Positions 44,706-53,443 are shown, counted from the stretch's first letter. The stretch is DNA of 64,000 nucleotides from Rhodobacteraceae bacterium IMCC1909 (GCA_030704425.1 JAPDHM010000001.1:1674001-1738000); one strand, 5' to 3'. The notes: a model not told the origin generated them from the letters alone. Numbers and translations: made by a program.

Positions 44706-45851
44706 ATGGAAAACCCAGACGATCTTGCCGCTGGCATTGAAACCACACCGCAATTCAAAAGATTTTCGCAACGCAATGATGTGTTCTCCCGCGCATTTTG
44801 GGACGATACCGTCCGCAGTGCGGCGTCACAGGCCTTTTTTGCGAGCTATCGCATGGAAGCCATCCCCCGCCGGGGCGACGGATTCACGCAAAAAGATTTT
44901 GCCCTGCGCAATGCCAGTTGGTTGATTTCGGACATTATGACAGATCGTTTTGCCACCGACGGCAGGCGCGAAGGCTTCCAAGCTCCCATCAGCAATGACA
45001 CGCCCGTGGCTGGAGAAAAAGTACATTTTGAAACCCCAAGCGCCGCCAGCGCCAATGTCAAAAAAGCGGCAGTTTTCTTTGGTGCAGATCTCTGCGGCGT
45101 GACCAACCTGGATCCCCGCTGGCTTTATGCGGATCGGGTCGATGTGCGCGACATGTCCACAGCGCCCCTTGACCTGCCAGAGGGGCTGACGCATGTGGTG
45201 GTGCTTGGCCACGAGATGGATCCCGAATTGGTCCGCAGTTACCCCTCCGCCCTTGGCGGTGCGGCTACGGGGCGCGAATACAGCCATGAGGCCGCCATTG
45301 TCATGCAGCTGGCGGCCTATATTCGCAATCTTGGCTATCAGGCCGTGGCCTCCATGAACGACACCGGCCTGGTCATCCCCATGGCTGTGCAAGCAGGCTT
45401 GGGCGAATACGCCAGAAATCAATTGGTTATCACGCCGCAGTTCGGGCCGAGGCTGCGGTTTTCAAAAATTTTTACCGATATGCCGCTGGCAACGAACCGG
45501 CCGAAACGACCGGGGGTCGCGAAATTTTGCGATATCTGCACCAAATGTGCCGACGCCTGCCCAGTCAAAGCACTCCCGCTGGGCCCACCTAAATTTGGTG
45601 GCGGCCCGTCTGCCATTCAAGGTGTCAAAAAATGGACCTCTGATGCGGAGAAATGCTTTTCGTTTTGGATCAAACTCAGCAGTGATTGTGCGATTTGTAT
45701 GCGCGTTTGCCCCTTCAACCGCGACTTCAGGAGCTGGCCGCAGAGGCTTTGGCTCAAATTGGCACTCTCACCGGCTAGAGGTCTGGCACTCTGGCTGGAC
45801 CGCTGGCGCCAGGGACGGTTGAAACCCGCGCATTGGTGGTCACGACCGTGA
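44706..45851 (+). CDS. Reductive-dehalogenase-like double [4Fe-4S] protein, cytoplasmic
   Basis: A 381-residue protein resembling the reductive dehalogenase (RdhA) catalytic and ferredoxin regions. The N-terminal half has the conserved alpha/beta part (KKAAVFFGADLCGVTNLDPRW, VVVLGHEM, YSHEAAIVMQLAAYIRNLGY, GLGEYARNQLVITPQFGPR), as in cobalamin-dependent RdhA and QueG. The C-terminal half has CDICTKCADACP and CAICMRVCPFN, enough for two [4Fe-4S] clusters. There is no Tat signal and no membrane anchor gene beside it, so a soluble NpRdhA-like (non-respiratory) role is inferred. ATG 44706 is preferred to an upstream ATG that would overlap the divergent gene's start. Whether it dehalogenates anything cannot be told. 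Confidence 0.75.
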   Translation: MENPDDLAAGIETTPQFKRFSQRNDVFSRAFWDDTVRSAASQAFFASYRMEAIPRRGDGFTQKDFALRNASWLISDIMTDRFATDGRREGFQAPISNDTPVAGEKVHFETPSAASANVKKAAVFFGADLCGVTNLDPRWLYADRVDVRDMSTAPLDLPEGLTHVVVLGHEMDPELVRSYPSALGGAATGREYSHEAAIVMQLAAYIRNLGYQAVASMNDTGLVIPMAVQAGLGEYARNQLVITPQFGPRLRFSKIFTDMPLATNRPKRPGVAKFCDICTKCADACPVKALPLGPPKFGGGPSAIQGVKKWTSDAEKCFSFWIKLSSDCAICMRVCPFNRDFRSWPQRLWLKLALSPARGLALWLDRWRQGRLKPAHWWSRP

Positions 45852-45907
45852 TATTGATCTCGCATCGCTGTGGCTTATCTCTCAACTAAGCTAAAAAGGA
45901 TAAGCCC

Positions 45908-46819
45908 ATGTCACTACGCCCTACACTTGAAACACGGCAAGCAAACCCAACCTTGGAAGGGGCCGGCGTCAAACTGCACCGCGCTTTTGGATTTCAAGAT
46001 CCCTCGGAAATGGATCCGTTTTTACTCTTTGACGATTTTCGCAATGAATTGACGGAAGATTTTGAAAAGGGCTTTCCGTGGCATCCGCACCGCGGCATTG
46101 AAACCATCACCTATGTGCTCTCGGGCAGTGTGGAACACGGCGATAGTCTTGGAAATAAAGGCACACTCGGAGCAGGCGATGTGCAATGGATGACTGCGGG
46201 CCGGGGGATCATGCATCAAGAAATGCCCCAGGGCAATCGCAACGGACAGATGCATGGCTTCCAACTTTGGGGAAATTTACCCGGCAGTTTGAAGATGACG
46301 GACCCACGATATCAAGATGTGGCCGGCAAGGAAATTCCCGAGGTCATTGACGATGACGGCACGCGCATAAAGGTGATTGTCGGTGAATATTGGGGTAAAA
46401 AAGGTCCGGTCGACGGGATAGCCGCCGATCCACAATATCTCGACATATATGTGCCACCAGGGGTTCAAAAGACCTTTAAAATAGATACGTATCGTCGGGC
46501 CTTCGCCTATGTCTTCGAGGGTGCCGCGGCCTTTGTGGACGCGGCGAAACCCACAGGCGTGCTGCTAGAAAAAGAAGTGGCCGGCCAAGAGGTGAACATC
46601 CGTGATCTTTCGGGCAATCGCACATTGATCCGCTTTGGCAATGGCGATGAAGTCAGCCTACAAGCCGGCGCAAAGGGTGTGCGGTTTTTGCTAATCTCCG
46701 GTGCTCCGATTGATGAACCCGTCGCCTGGCACGGTCCAATCGTCATGAACACCCGCGAAGAGCTGATGCAAGCCTTCAGTGAATTGCGCAACGGCACCTT
46801 TATCAAGCCAGCGCATTAA
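45908..46819 (+). CDS. Pirin family protein
   Basis: A 303-residue bicupin. The metal ligands of pirins are visible in the N-terminal cupin: PWHPHRGIETITY (two His), SVEHGDSLGN (His) and AGRGIMHQEMP (His/Glu), then GFQLWGNLP. The C-terminal cupin (VYVFEGAAAFVDAA...) is complete. Bacterial pirins act as redox-active Fe proteins or quercetinases; the substrate is unknown. Good ribosome site AAAGGA before ATG 45908. The last 17 bp overlap the end of the convergent TetR gene. Confidence 0.92.
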   Translation: MSLRPTLETRQANPTLEGAGVKLHRAFGFQDPSEMDPFLLFDDFRNELTEDFEKGFPWHPHRGIETITYVLSGSVEHGDSLGNKGTLGAGDVQWMTAGRGIMHQEMPQGNRNGQMHGFQLWGNLPGSLKMTDPRYQDVAGKEIPEVIDDDGTRIKVIVGEYWGKKGPVDGIAADPQYLDIYVPPGVQKTFKIDTYRRAFAYVFEGAAAFVDAAKPTGVLLEKEVAGQEVNIRDLSGNRTLIRFGNGDEVSLQAGAKGVRFLLISGAPIDEPVAWHGPIVMNTREELMQAFSELRNGTFIKPAH

Positions 46820-47402
46820 CCCCCAAAGTTTGGCGCGCCAAAGCACAATATTGGCGCGTCAACTCTTCGCTGGACAATCGACCATCTTCGCGAAACCAAT
46901 TCACCACCCCGGTAAGCGTGGCGAGCAAAGCAAAACTGGTGATTTTGGCGTCGGGGACCTGAAAGTCTCCCGACCGGACGCCCTTTAGAATCATATCATA
47001 AACAATCTTTTCATAGCGGCTGCGCTTTTCTTCAATCGCCTTGAAGTTCTCCTCGGTGAGATTGCGCAGCTCCATGTAGGAGATGAAAACCAATTGCGGG
47101 CGCTGGATGTGAAAATCCAGATGGAAAGCCACAAAATGATCGAGAGCCGCAACCGGATTGCTCGGCACTTGTTCTTCGCCCCAGCGGGTCAAAAGATCAG
47201 CCATATTACCGTGCAAAAGATCAAATAAAAGCGCTTGTTTATCGGGGGTGTAATTATAAATGGCGCCCGCCTGCACCCCCACCCGCGCCGCAATCTGGCG
47301 CATGGTCACAGCTGCAAAGCCATAGCGGGCGAAAAGCTCAAGCGCGGATTGCTTGATTTTTGGGCCAGTAATTTCCGAATGTGAACCAGTTTTGCGCGCC
47401 AT
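46803..47402 (-). CDS. TetR/AcrR family transcriptional regulator
   Basis: A 199-residue repressor-type protein. The N-terminal helix-turn-helix is clear: KQSALELFARYGFAAVTMRQIAARVGVQAGAIYNYTPDKQALL (residues about 17-60). The C-terminal ligand domain is all-helical with no recognised specificity; the overall pattern resembles TetR proteins near acyl-CoA degradation genes. It is divergent from the small lipoprotein gene, and an inverted repeat 14 bp upstream of its start is a likely operator. The stop lies inside the convergent pirin gene. Confidence 0.9.
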   Translation of the reverse strand: MARKTGSHSEITGPKIKQSALELFARYGFAAVTMRQIAARVGVQAGAIYNYTPDKQALLFDLLHGNMADLLTRWGEEQVPSNPVAALDHFVAFHLDFHIQRPQLVFISYMELRNLTEENFKAIEEKRSRYEKIVYDMILKGVRSGDFQVPDAKITSFALLATLTGVVNWFREDGRLSSEELTRQYCALARQTLGVNALA

Positions 47403-47415
47403 GTGGAGATATTAA

Positions 47416-47431
47416 CTGAACCAGCGTTCAG
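47416..47431. promoter_or_regulatory. Candidate TetR operator
   Basis: CTGAAC (47416-47421) and GTTCAG (47426-47431) form a perfect inverted repeat with a 4-base spacer, 14 bp upstream of the TetR start and 51 bp before the lipoprotein start. TetR regulators usually bind such palindromes next to their own gene. Confidence 0.5.
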
Positions 47432-47481
47432 ATCAATGATCATTGCTTGCTGCAGATCACTTTGCGCGCTACGTCATTCAC

Positions 47482-47736
47482 ATGACAGGACGCGATTCCA
47501 TATCTCATCTCTGCCTCGCAGCTCTGCTCGCCGGTTGCGCTTCTGTTCCTCAGTTCGATGACGCTCAACCGACCGCACAACAGGCCAGTGCCTACCCCGC
47601 GTTTCTCTCAGCCAGCGATTTACGCGCCGCTGTTGGCACAGATCTGAAGTCCCAGCCCGCCGAAGAGCTTTCCGGCCAGGCGCAATTGGACCAAAGGGCA
47701 AAGGTGCTGCGCAGACGGGATCTGACAGGCGAGTGA
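47482..47736 (+). CDS. Small predicted lipoprotein
   Basis: An 84-residue protein. The N-terminus has a short hydrophobic core and a lipobox, LCLAALLAGCASV, so the cysteine near residue 17 should be lipidated. The rest is proline/glutamine-rich and ends in a charged stretch (AQLDQRAKVLRRRDLTGE). A comparable small lipoprotein gene is often found before hom in roseobacters, but no function is known. ATG 47482 is preferred to ATG 47443, which would place a charged extension before the signal peptide. Confidence 0.6.
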   Translation: MTGRDSISHLCLAALLAGCASVPQFDDAQPTAQQASAYPAFLSASDLRAAVGTDLKSQPAEELSGQAQLDQRAKVLRRRDLTGE

Positions 47737-47856
47737 GCCCAAGCCGACCCGAAAATATCTGTTAAATTTAACTGAGTTCCACTCGCGCGCCCGTTGCGGT
47801 TTTGGGGTTTTACGACTAGAAACGGACGAAAATTTCGTGATCGGAAGGAAGTAACC

Positions 47857-49146
47857 ATGACCGCGGCTCCTCTTAGACTTGGTATTGCAGGGCTCGGCAC
47901 TGTTGGCGTCGGCGTTTTGAAAATGATCCAAAAAAATGCAGCATTGATCACGCAGCGCACAGGTCGCGCCGTCACAGTGTCTGCCGTCTGCGCCCAATCT
48001 CGTGGTAAGGACCGCGGAGTCGATCTGTCAGGCTATGCTTGGGAAGATGATCCGGTCGTCTTGGCCAAACGGGATGATGTGGATGTCTTTGTCGAATTGA
48101 TCGGCGGCAGCACAGGCCCCGCCAAACAGGCCACACAGGCCGCCATTGCTGCTGGCAAAGATGTGATCACGGCCAACAAAGCCATGTTGGCAGAACATGG
48201 GCATTCACTGGCCCTCTGTGCAGAAGCTGCCGGGCGTGTGATCCGCTATGAAGCCGCCGTTGCTGGCGGTATTCCCGTGGTGAAAGCACTGACCGAGGGC
48301 CTGGCGGGTAATGAAATTCAACGCGTTCTGGGGGTCATGAACGGCAGCTGTAACTATATGCTCACGCGTATGGAAGATGCCAGTCTGACCTATGAGGAGG
48401 TCTTTGCCGAGGCCGATGGCCTAGGATATCTCGAAGCAGATCCAAACCTTGATGTGGGCGGCATTGATGCGGCACATAAATTGGCAATTCTTGCCTCCAT
48501 TGCCTTTGGCACAGAGGTAGATTTTGCATCTGTTGTGATCGAAGGTATTGGAGCCATCACCATTGAGGATATTCATGCCGCTGCCGATATGGGGTATCGC
48601 GTCAAACTTTTGGGTGTCGCGCAACAGACCGGCCGCGGACTTGAGCAACGCATGACGCCCTGTTTGGTTCCGGCCAATTCGCCCTTAGGCCAACTCCAAG
48701 GGGGAACCAATATGGTGATCCTAGAGGGTGGCGATGTGGGGCAAATCGTGCTGCGCGGTGCAGGCGCTGGCGAGGGGCCAACGGCCTCTGCCGTCATGTC
48801 AGATGTGTTGGATCTTGCGCGCGGTCTGCGGCTCAATACCTTTGGGCAAGCGGCGATAGGATTGGTGAAATCTCAACCGGCCATGACGGCAACAACCGCG
48901 CCATTTTATTTGCGCCTGCAATTGCTCGACAAGCCCGGTGCCTTGGCCAAAGTGGCCGCTGTTATGGGCGAAGCGGGAGTCTCCATCGATCGGATGCGCC
49001 AATATGGCCATGATGCCGAGCAAGCCCCTGTGCTCATCGTCACCCATAAGACAACCCGCGCAGCGATTGATCAGATTTTAGAAGATTTTACCAAGACGCA
49101 GGTTGTTGAGGGCCAGCCCGTTGCTCTGCGCATTGAAGCGGTGTGA
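47857..49146 (+). CDS. hom: Homoserine dehydrogenase
   Basis: A 429-residue enzyme that reduces aspartate semialdehyde to homoserine for threonine and methionine synthesis. The NAD(P) motif LRLGIAGLGTVGVGVL is at the N-terminus. The catalytic region has VITANKAMLAEHG, YEAAVAGGIPVVKAL, MNGSCNYMLTRM and DPNLDVGGIDAAHKLAIL. A C-terminal ACT domain (about residues 350-425, LRLQLLDKPGALAKVAAVM) allows feedback by an amino acid. ATG 47857 has GGAAGGAAG upstream. glpX and recJ follow on the same strand. Confidence 0.97.
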   Translation: MTAAPLRLGIAGLGTVGVGVLKMIQKNAALITQRTGRAVTVSAVCAQSRGKDRGVDLSGYAWEDDPVVLAKRDDVDVFVELIGGSTGPAKQATQAAIAAGKDVITANKAMLAEHGHSLALCAEAAGRVIRYEAAVAGGIPVVKALTEGLAGNEIQRVLGVMNGSCNYMLTRMEDASLTYEEVFAEADGLGYLEADPNLDVGGIDAAHKLAILASIAFGTEVDFASVVIEGIGAITIEDIHAAADMGYRVKLLGVAQQTGRGLEQRMTPCLVPANSPLGQLQGGTNMVILEGGDVGQIVLRGAGAGEGPTASAVMSDVLDLARGLRLNTFGQAAIGLVKSQPAMTATTAPFYLRLQLLDKPGALAKVAAVMGEAGVSIDRMRQYGHDAEQAPVLIVTHKTTRAAIDQILEDFTKTQVVEGQPVALRIEAV

Positions 49147-49278
49147 CGGGGCCTGCCCAAGCTCGAACACGGGCTTTGAGCGCCAATTGCTCAGAACTGT
49201 AGAACTGTTAGCGCGCACAGTCTTGCCACGACCGGCACCGCTGCGCTAGGGCAAGCAAAATGTATAAAGGAAAATCAT

Positions 49279-50244
49279 ATGTCTGATGACACAGAATTTC
49301 GCGATCGCGCTCTTTCTTTAGGACTGGCCCGTGTCGCCGAACAAGCCGCGCTGGCCTCTGCCAAACTAATTGGTCGCGGCGATGAAAAGGCTGCAGATCA
49401 GGCCGCTGTCAACGCCATGCGCACACAGTTGAATCTTTTGGATATCGCAGGTGTGGTTGTCATTGGCGAGGGTGAGCGCGATGAGGCGCCGATGCTCTAT
49501 ATTGGTGAGGAAGTCGGCTCGGGCAACGGGCCCGCTGTTGATATCGCGCTTGATCCTCTCGAAGGAACGACATTGACAGCGAAAGACATGCCCAATGCTT
49601 TAACGGTGATCGCCATGGGGCCACGCGGCTCCATGCTGCATGCTCCCGACGTTTATATGGAAAAACTCGCGGTGGGGCCAGGCTTACCGGAGAATGTGGT
49701 TTCCTTGACCATGGAGCCAGCAACAAGGGTTATGGGGCTGGCGGCTGCAAAAAAATGCATGCCGGAAAATATCACTGTCTGCGTCCTTGAGCGTCCACGC
49801 CATGAGGCGATGATTGCCCAGTTGCGCACCACGGGCTGCGCCATTCGCCTCATCACCGACGGCGATGTTGCTGGCGTTATTCACTGCGCGGAATCAGATA
49901 AGACCGGCATTGATATGTATATGGGGCTGGGTGGCGCTCCCGAGGGGGTTTTGGCCGCCGCCGCCTTGAAATGTATGGGCGGGCAAATGTGGGGGAGGTT
50001 GACATTCCGCAATGATGATGAGCGCGGCCGGGCGGCCAAGGCCGGAATAACCGATCTGGACCGGATTTACAGCCGCGATGAAATGGTTATGCAGGATGTC
50101 ATTTTCGCCGCCACAGGTGTTACGGATGGCTCCATCCTTGCAGGCATCAAGCGCGAACCGGGATTTTTGACCACGGAAACCATTTTGATGCGGTCCAAAA
50201 CCGGCTCAGTGCGGCGCATGACCTACCGCGCGCCGTCACATTAG
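49279..50244 (+). CDS. glpX: Class II fructose-1,6-bisphosphatase
   Basis: A 321-residue GlpX-type phosphatase for gluconeogenesis. Metal and substrate motifs are present: VVIGEGERDEAPMLYIGEEVG (residues about 58-78), VDIALDPLEGTTLTAKDMPN, and GGAPEGVLAAAALKCMGGQMWGRL. Length is normal (315-340). It lies 132 bp after hom, with AAAGGA before ATG 49279, and recJ starts 1 bp after its stop. Confidence 0.97.
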   Translation: MSDDTEFRDRALSLGLARVAEQAALASAKLIGRGDEKAADQAAVNAMRTQLNLLDIAGVVVIGEGERDEAPMLYIGEEVGSGNGPAVDIALDPLEGTTLTAKDMPNALTVIAMGPRGSMLHAPDVYMEKLAVGPGLPENVVSLTMEPATRVMGLAAAKKCMPENITVCVLERPRHEAMIAQLRTTGCAIRLITDGDVAGVIHCAESDKTGIDMYMGLGGAPEGVLAAAALKCMGGQMWGRLTFRNDDERGRAAKAGITDLDRIYSRDEMVMQDVIFAATGVTDGSILAGIKREPGFLTTETILMRSKTGSVRRMTYRAPSH

Positions 50245-50245
50245 A

Positions 50246-51982
50246 ATGTATCTGGGCGTCGAACAGTCAATCTCAAATCGCCGGTGGCTCGGGCCAGCTC
50301 TCACGATTGAACGAGATGCTTTGACGCTCCATCAACAGAGCGATTTGCCACTGCCTCTGTGCTATGTGATGGCCCGTTTGGGGGTTGCTCCGACCGAGGT
50401 CGCCGATTTCCTCAACCCGACCCTCCGCGTCAGTATGAGCGATCCGCTCTCTCTCAAAGATTGCGCCACAGCCGCAGAGATTCTGCTCACAGCCATTCAA
50501 AATCAACAGAAAATTGCTATTTTTGCCGATTATGACGTAGATGGCGGCACGTCTGCGGCCTTGTTGATTGATTTTCTCCAGCAATTTGCCATTCAACCCA
50601 CCCTCTATGTGCCGGATCGGATCACCGAGGGTTATGGGCCCAATCCCAAAGCGATGGCAGCTTTGGCAGAGAGCCATGATCTGATCATCTGCGTTGACTG
50701 CGGCACCCTAGCCTATGAGGCACTTGAAGCGGCGCGGGCCGCAGATGTGGTGGTTTTGGATCACCATTTGGGCGCAGAGACCCTGCCCGAGGCGCGGGCC
50801 GTGGTGAATCCCAACCGGCAGGATGAGACGGGCGATTTGGCCCATCTTTGCGCGGCGGCCGTGGTCTTTATGGTTCTGACCCAAGTGGCCCGGATGATGC
50901 GGACAAATGGTCAAACCCCGCCCAATTTGATCAATTCGCTCGACCTTGTAGCCTTGGCGACAGTGGCCGATGTCGCGCCCTTAGTCGGGGTAAACCGGGC
51001 CTTTGTGCGGCAGGGCTTGAAAGTAATGGGCCAGCGCAAACGCGTGGGACTAAACGCCCTGTCGGATGCAGCAGGTCTGAATGCTGCGCCAAGCGCCTAT
51101 CATCTTGGCTATGTCTTGGGACCGCGAATCAATGCCGGTGGGCGAATTGGCAAAGCGGATTTGGGGGCTCGGCTTTTGGCTTGCAGCAACCCGCATGAGG
51201 CGGCTGTCATGGCGGAAAAATTGGAAGAGCTGAACACCGAACGGCGCAGCGTTGAGGCCATGGTGAGACTGGCAGCGCTGGAGCAGGCAGAAGCGCGCGG
51301 ACTGGATTTACCGCTAGCTTGGGCCGCAGAAGAGGGCTGGCACCCTGGCGTGGTCGGTATTGTTGCCGCGCGGCTGAAAGAAAAAACCAACCGCCCCGCC
51401 GTGGTCATTGGCTTTGATGGCGATAGTGGCAAAGGCAGCGGCCGCTCTGTCAGCGGGATTGATCTGGGTGCCGCGATCCATAAATTGGCGCGCGAAGGGT
51501 TAATCACGTCGGGAGGCGGTCACAAAATGGCGGCGGGCCTATCGCTCACCCGTGCGCAACTCGAACCAGCCATGGAGCGATTGCGGCAATTGCTCGATGC
51601 CCAAGGCGCTGGCGCACTGGGTCCGGCAGATCTCAAAATTGACAGCACATTGATGCCAGGCGGCGCCACAGTTGAGTTGATTGAGCAACTTGAGCAAGCC
51701 GGCCCCTTCGGCGCGGGCGCCTCTGCGCCGCGATTTGCTTTTCCCGATTGCACCATCGCCTTTGCAAAGCCGGTGGGAGAGTCACATCTGAAAATCACCC
51801 TCAGCGATGGGTTCGGGACAAGATTAGACGCAATTTGCTTTGGCGCATTTGATGGCCCTCTCGGCCTCGCGCTCACCGCTGCCAAGGGTGGAAAAATGCA
51901 CATCGCTGGGCGTTTGGAAATCAACACTTGGGGGGGGCGCTCACGTCCGCAACTGCGCATCGAGGACGCCAGCCCCGCCTAA
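50246..51982 (+). CDS. recJ: Single-stranded-DNA-specific exonuclease RecJ
   Basis: A 578-residue 5'-3' exonuclease for recombination and mismatch repair. The DHH motifs are intact: IAIFADYDVDGGTSAALL (near residue 90), LIICVDCGTLAYEAL, VVVLDHHLGAE (the DHH itself), and the DHHA1 domain with SGGGHKMAAGLSL near residue 430. A C-terminal OB-like RecJ domain follows. Start ATG 50246 is 1 bp after the glpX stop, so translation is coupled. The hom-glpX-recJ order is common in related bacteria. Confidence 0.96.
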   Translation: MYLGVEQSISNRRWLGPALTIERDALTLHQQSDLPLPLCYVMARLGVAPTEVADFLNPTLRVSMSDPLSLKDCATAAEILLTAIQNQQKIAIFADYDVDGGTSAALLIDFLQQFAIQPTLYVPDRITEGYGPNPKAMAALAESHDLIICVDCGTLAYEALEAARAADVVVLDHHLGAETLPEARAVVNPNRQDETGDLAHLCAAAVVFMVLTQVARMMRTNGQTPPNLINSLDLVALATVADVAPLVGVNRAFVRQGLKVMGQRKRVGLNALSDAAGLNAAPSAYHLGYVLGPRINAGGRIGKADLGARLLACSNPHEAAVMAEKLEELNTERRSVEAMVRLAALEQAEARGLDLPLAWAAEEGWHPGVVGIVAARLKEKTNRPAVVIGFDGDSGKGSGRSVSGIDLGAAIHKLAREGLITSGGGHKMAAGLSLTRAQLEPAMERLRQLLDAQGAGALGPADLKIDSTLMPGGATVELIEQLEQAGPFGAGASAPRFAFPDCTIAFAKPVGESHLKITLSDGFGTRLDAICFGAFDGPLGLALTAAKGGKMHIAGRLEINTWGGRSRPQLRIEDASPA

Positions 51983-52035
51983 CACCCTGCCAAAACTGGG
52001 AACGTAAAAACATCGATAAAAAATAAAGAATCGAC

Positions 52036-52064
52036 TTGCCACCCGCTGCAGCTTTCCATAAATA
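52036..52064 (+). promoter_or_regulatory. Sigma-70 promoter of tRNA-Glu
   Basis: TTGCCA (52036-52041) and TAAATA (52059-52064) with an ideal 17-base spacer. The -10 ends 16 bp before the first base of the tRNA, which leaves room for a very short leader. Confidence 0.75.
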
Positions 52065-52080
52065 CCGCCTTATCAGCAGT

Positions 52081-52155
52081 GTCCCGTTCGTCTATCGGTT
52101 AGGACGTCAGGTTTTCAACCTGAAAAGAGGGGTTCGATTCCCCTACGGGATGCCA
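52081..52155 (+). tRNA. tRNA-Glu (anticodon UUC)
   Basis: A 75-base gene with a full cloverleaf. The acceptor GTCCCGT pairs with ACGGGAT (one G-T at the first pair), the anticodon stem TCAGG/CCTGA holds loop TTTTCAA with anticodon TTC, and the T arm is GGGG-TTCGATT-CCCC. The 3' CCA is encoded. It stands alone with its own promoter. Confidence 0.95.
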
Positions 52156-52317
52156 TTGGCTTTCTGTACAGTGCGACCCAAATGAAAACCCCAAGCTTGC
52201 GGCGGGCAATGTCGCTCGGAAAATCCTCCGCAGCCATGCCATTGCCAGAAAAATTCCGAACCTCGCGCCCGGGCATCTCATCCCTTGATCGGGCAAATGC
52301 CATATAGAAAATCTCGT

Positions 52318-52346
52318 AAAAAGACCCGCCAATTGCTTGGCAGGCC
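52318..52346 (-). terminator. Intrinsic terminator of the DHPS/comDE operon
   Basis: On the minus strand a 10-bp stem (GGCCTGCCAA with TTGGCGGGTC, two wobble pairs) closes on a GCAA tetraloop and is followed directly by TTTTT. It lies 25 bp past the comE stop codon. Confidence 0.85.
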
Positions 52347-52370
52347 TCAAACCTAATTGTAGTGCCTCAC

Positions 52371-52934
52371 TTAACCGTTGCGGCGTGCAATCTCGGTCAT
52401 AAAACGGTCTCGGATGACAACCGGATCTTTTGTGATAACCGGCACTTTGATATTGCCGCTTTCACATTTGGACACGATCACAGTCATTTTCTGCGACTCA
52501 ATCGCCGCTTTGAGCACCGCGCCAGTTTCTTCAGCCTGGCATTCGACCACCGTTTCACAGCCACAGGCCTTCGCCACAGCCGCCAGAGAGGTTTTCCCAC
52601 CCGCGTAGGTGGGCTGATCACCCGTGGAGCCGTAGCTGCCATTGTCGATGATCAAAAGAATGAAATTGTCGGCCACGTTATTTGCAATCGTGGGCAATGT
52701 GCCGAAATTGGTCAGAACAGAACCGTCACCGTCAATGGAGATCACGGTTTTATCTTGCGCCAGCGCAACACCAAGACCGATGGATGATGACAGGCCCATT
52801 GTGCCAAGCATATAGAAATTGCTGGCTTGGTCGTCGATCATATGCAGCTCTTGGCTGGGCAGACCGATGTTACAAACAACCAATTGGTCTCGCAAAATTG
52901 GGGCGATGTCGCGGATGATTTCAGAACGGATCAT
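52371..52934 (-). CDS. comE: Sulfopyruvate decarboxylase beta subunit
   Basis: A 187-residue thiamine-diphosphate-binding half-enzyme. The ThDP motif is seen: ISIDGDGSVLTNFGTLPTIA...ILLIIDNGSYGSTGD (GDGS...N at residues about 80-120). Together with the preceding alpha subunit it should decarboxylate sulfopyruvate to sulfoacetaldehyde. ATG 52934 (MIRSEII) overlaps the region of the comD stop (52936) and was chosen over an upstream ATG inside comD. The split alpha/beta form and the position after hps genes support sulfopyruvate over phosphonopyruvate, but the substrate is inferred. Confidence 0.85.
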   Translation of the reverse strand: MIRSEIIRDIAPILRDQLVVCNIGLPSQELHMIDDQASNFYMLGTMGLSSSIGLGVALAQDKTVISIDGDGSVLTNFGTLPTIANNVADNFILLIIDNGSYGSTGDQPTYAGGKTSLAAVAKACGCETVVECQAEETGAVLKAAIESQKMTVIVSKCESGNIKVPVITKDPVVIRDRFMTEIARRNG

Positions 52935-52935
52935 A

Positions 52936-53433
52936 TTAGTAACCTCCCCAGAATGTCGCATCAGTCAAAATTGCCACGGGTTTGTTGCACATGAAGGTGT
53001 ATTTCAAAATCGCATCCAGCTCTTCCTCATCGCCCAGCTTGTGGAAATGATAGGTTGGGATGTTCAATTGGTTGAGCAGAGCTTTGGTGTGCACAGCCAT
53101 TTCCACCTGACAGGCCACGGGCTCTTTCAATTCACCCCGATAAGAGATGAGCATTGGCAGAGGCATGCGGTAAAACTGGGTCAGTGTCACCAATGTGTTC
53201 ACTGTGACACCAATGGCCGTATTTTGCATGATGATGGCTGGACGTTTGCCCCCCATGAAAGCACCTGCACAAAGGCCCATGCCCTCATCTTCTTTATTCG
53301 AAGGAATGTGATAGATGCTGGGTTCTTTTTCAACCGCATCAATCACACCGCCAAGCTGCTTGCACGGTACGGTCGTGACAAATTCGATGCCATTTGCAAC
53401 GAAATCAGCCACTATTTTCTCACTCACGGACAT
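52936..53433 (-). CDS. comD: Sulfopyruvate decarboxylase alpha subunit
   Basis: A 165-residue protein equal to the pyrimidine-binding (PYR) domain of ThDP enzymes. The catalytic-glutamate region is IPSNKEDEGMGLCAGAFMGG (residues about 43-62), and the N-terminus MSVSEKIVADFVANGIEFVTTVPC is typical of ComD. It needs the ComE subunit for the diphosphate-binding half. It follows hpsP by 10 bp and has GAAAGGAG upstream. Confidence 0.85.
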   Translation of the reverse strand: MSVSEKIVADFVANGIEFVTTVPCKQLGGVIDAVEKEPSIYHIPSNKEDEGMGLCAGAFMGGKRPAIIMQNTAIGVTVNTLVTLTQFYRMPLPMLISYRGELKEPVACQVEMAVHTKALLNQLNIPTYHFHKLGDEEELDAILKYTFMCNKPVAILTDATFWGGY

Positions 53434-53443
53434 GATGCTCCTT

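Noticed and set aside
52115-52303. A 62-codon open frame on the minus strand beside tRNA-Glu
   Set aside because: It runs through the tRNA gene in antisense, has no ribosome site and no recognisable domain. The 52156-52317 interval is left as non-coding, and I saw no integrase or attachment-site repeat.
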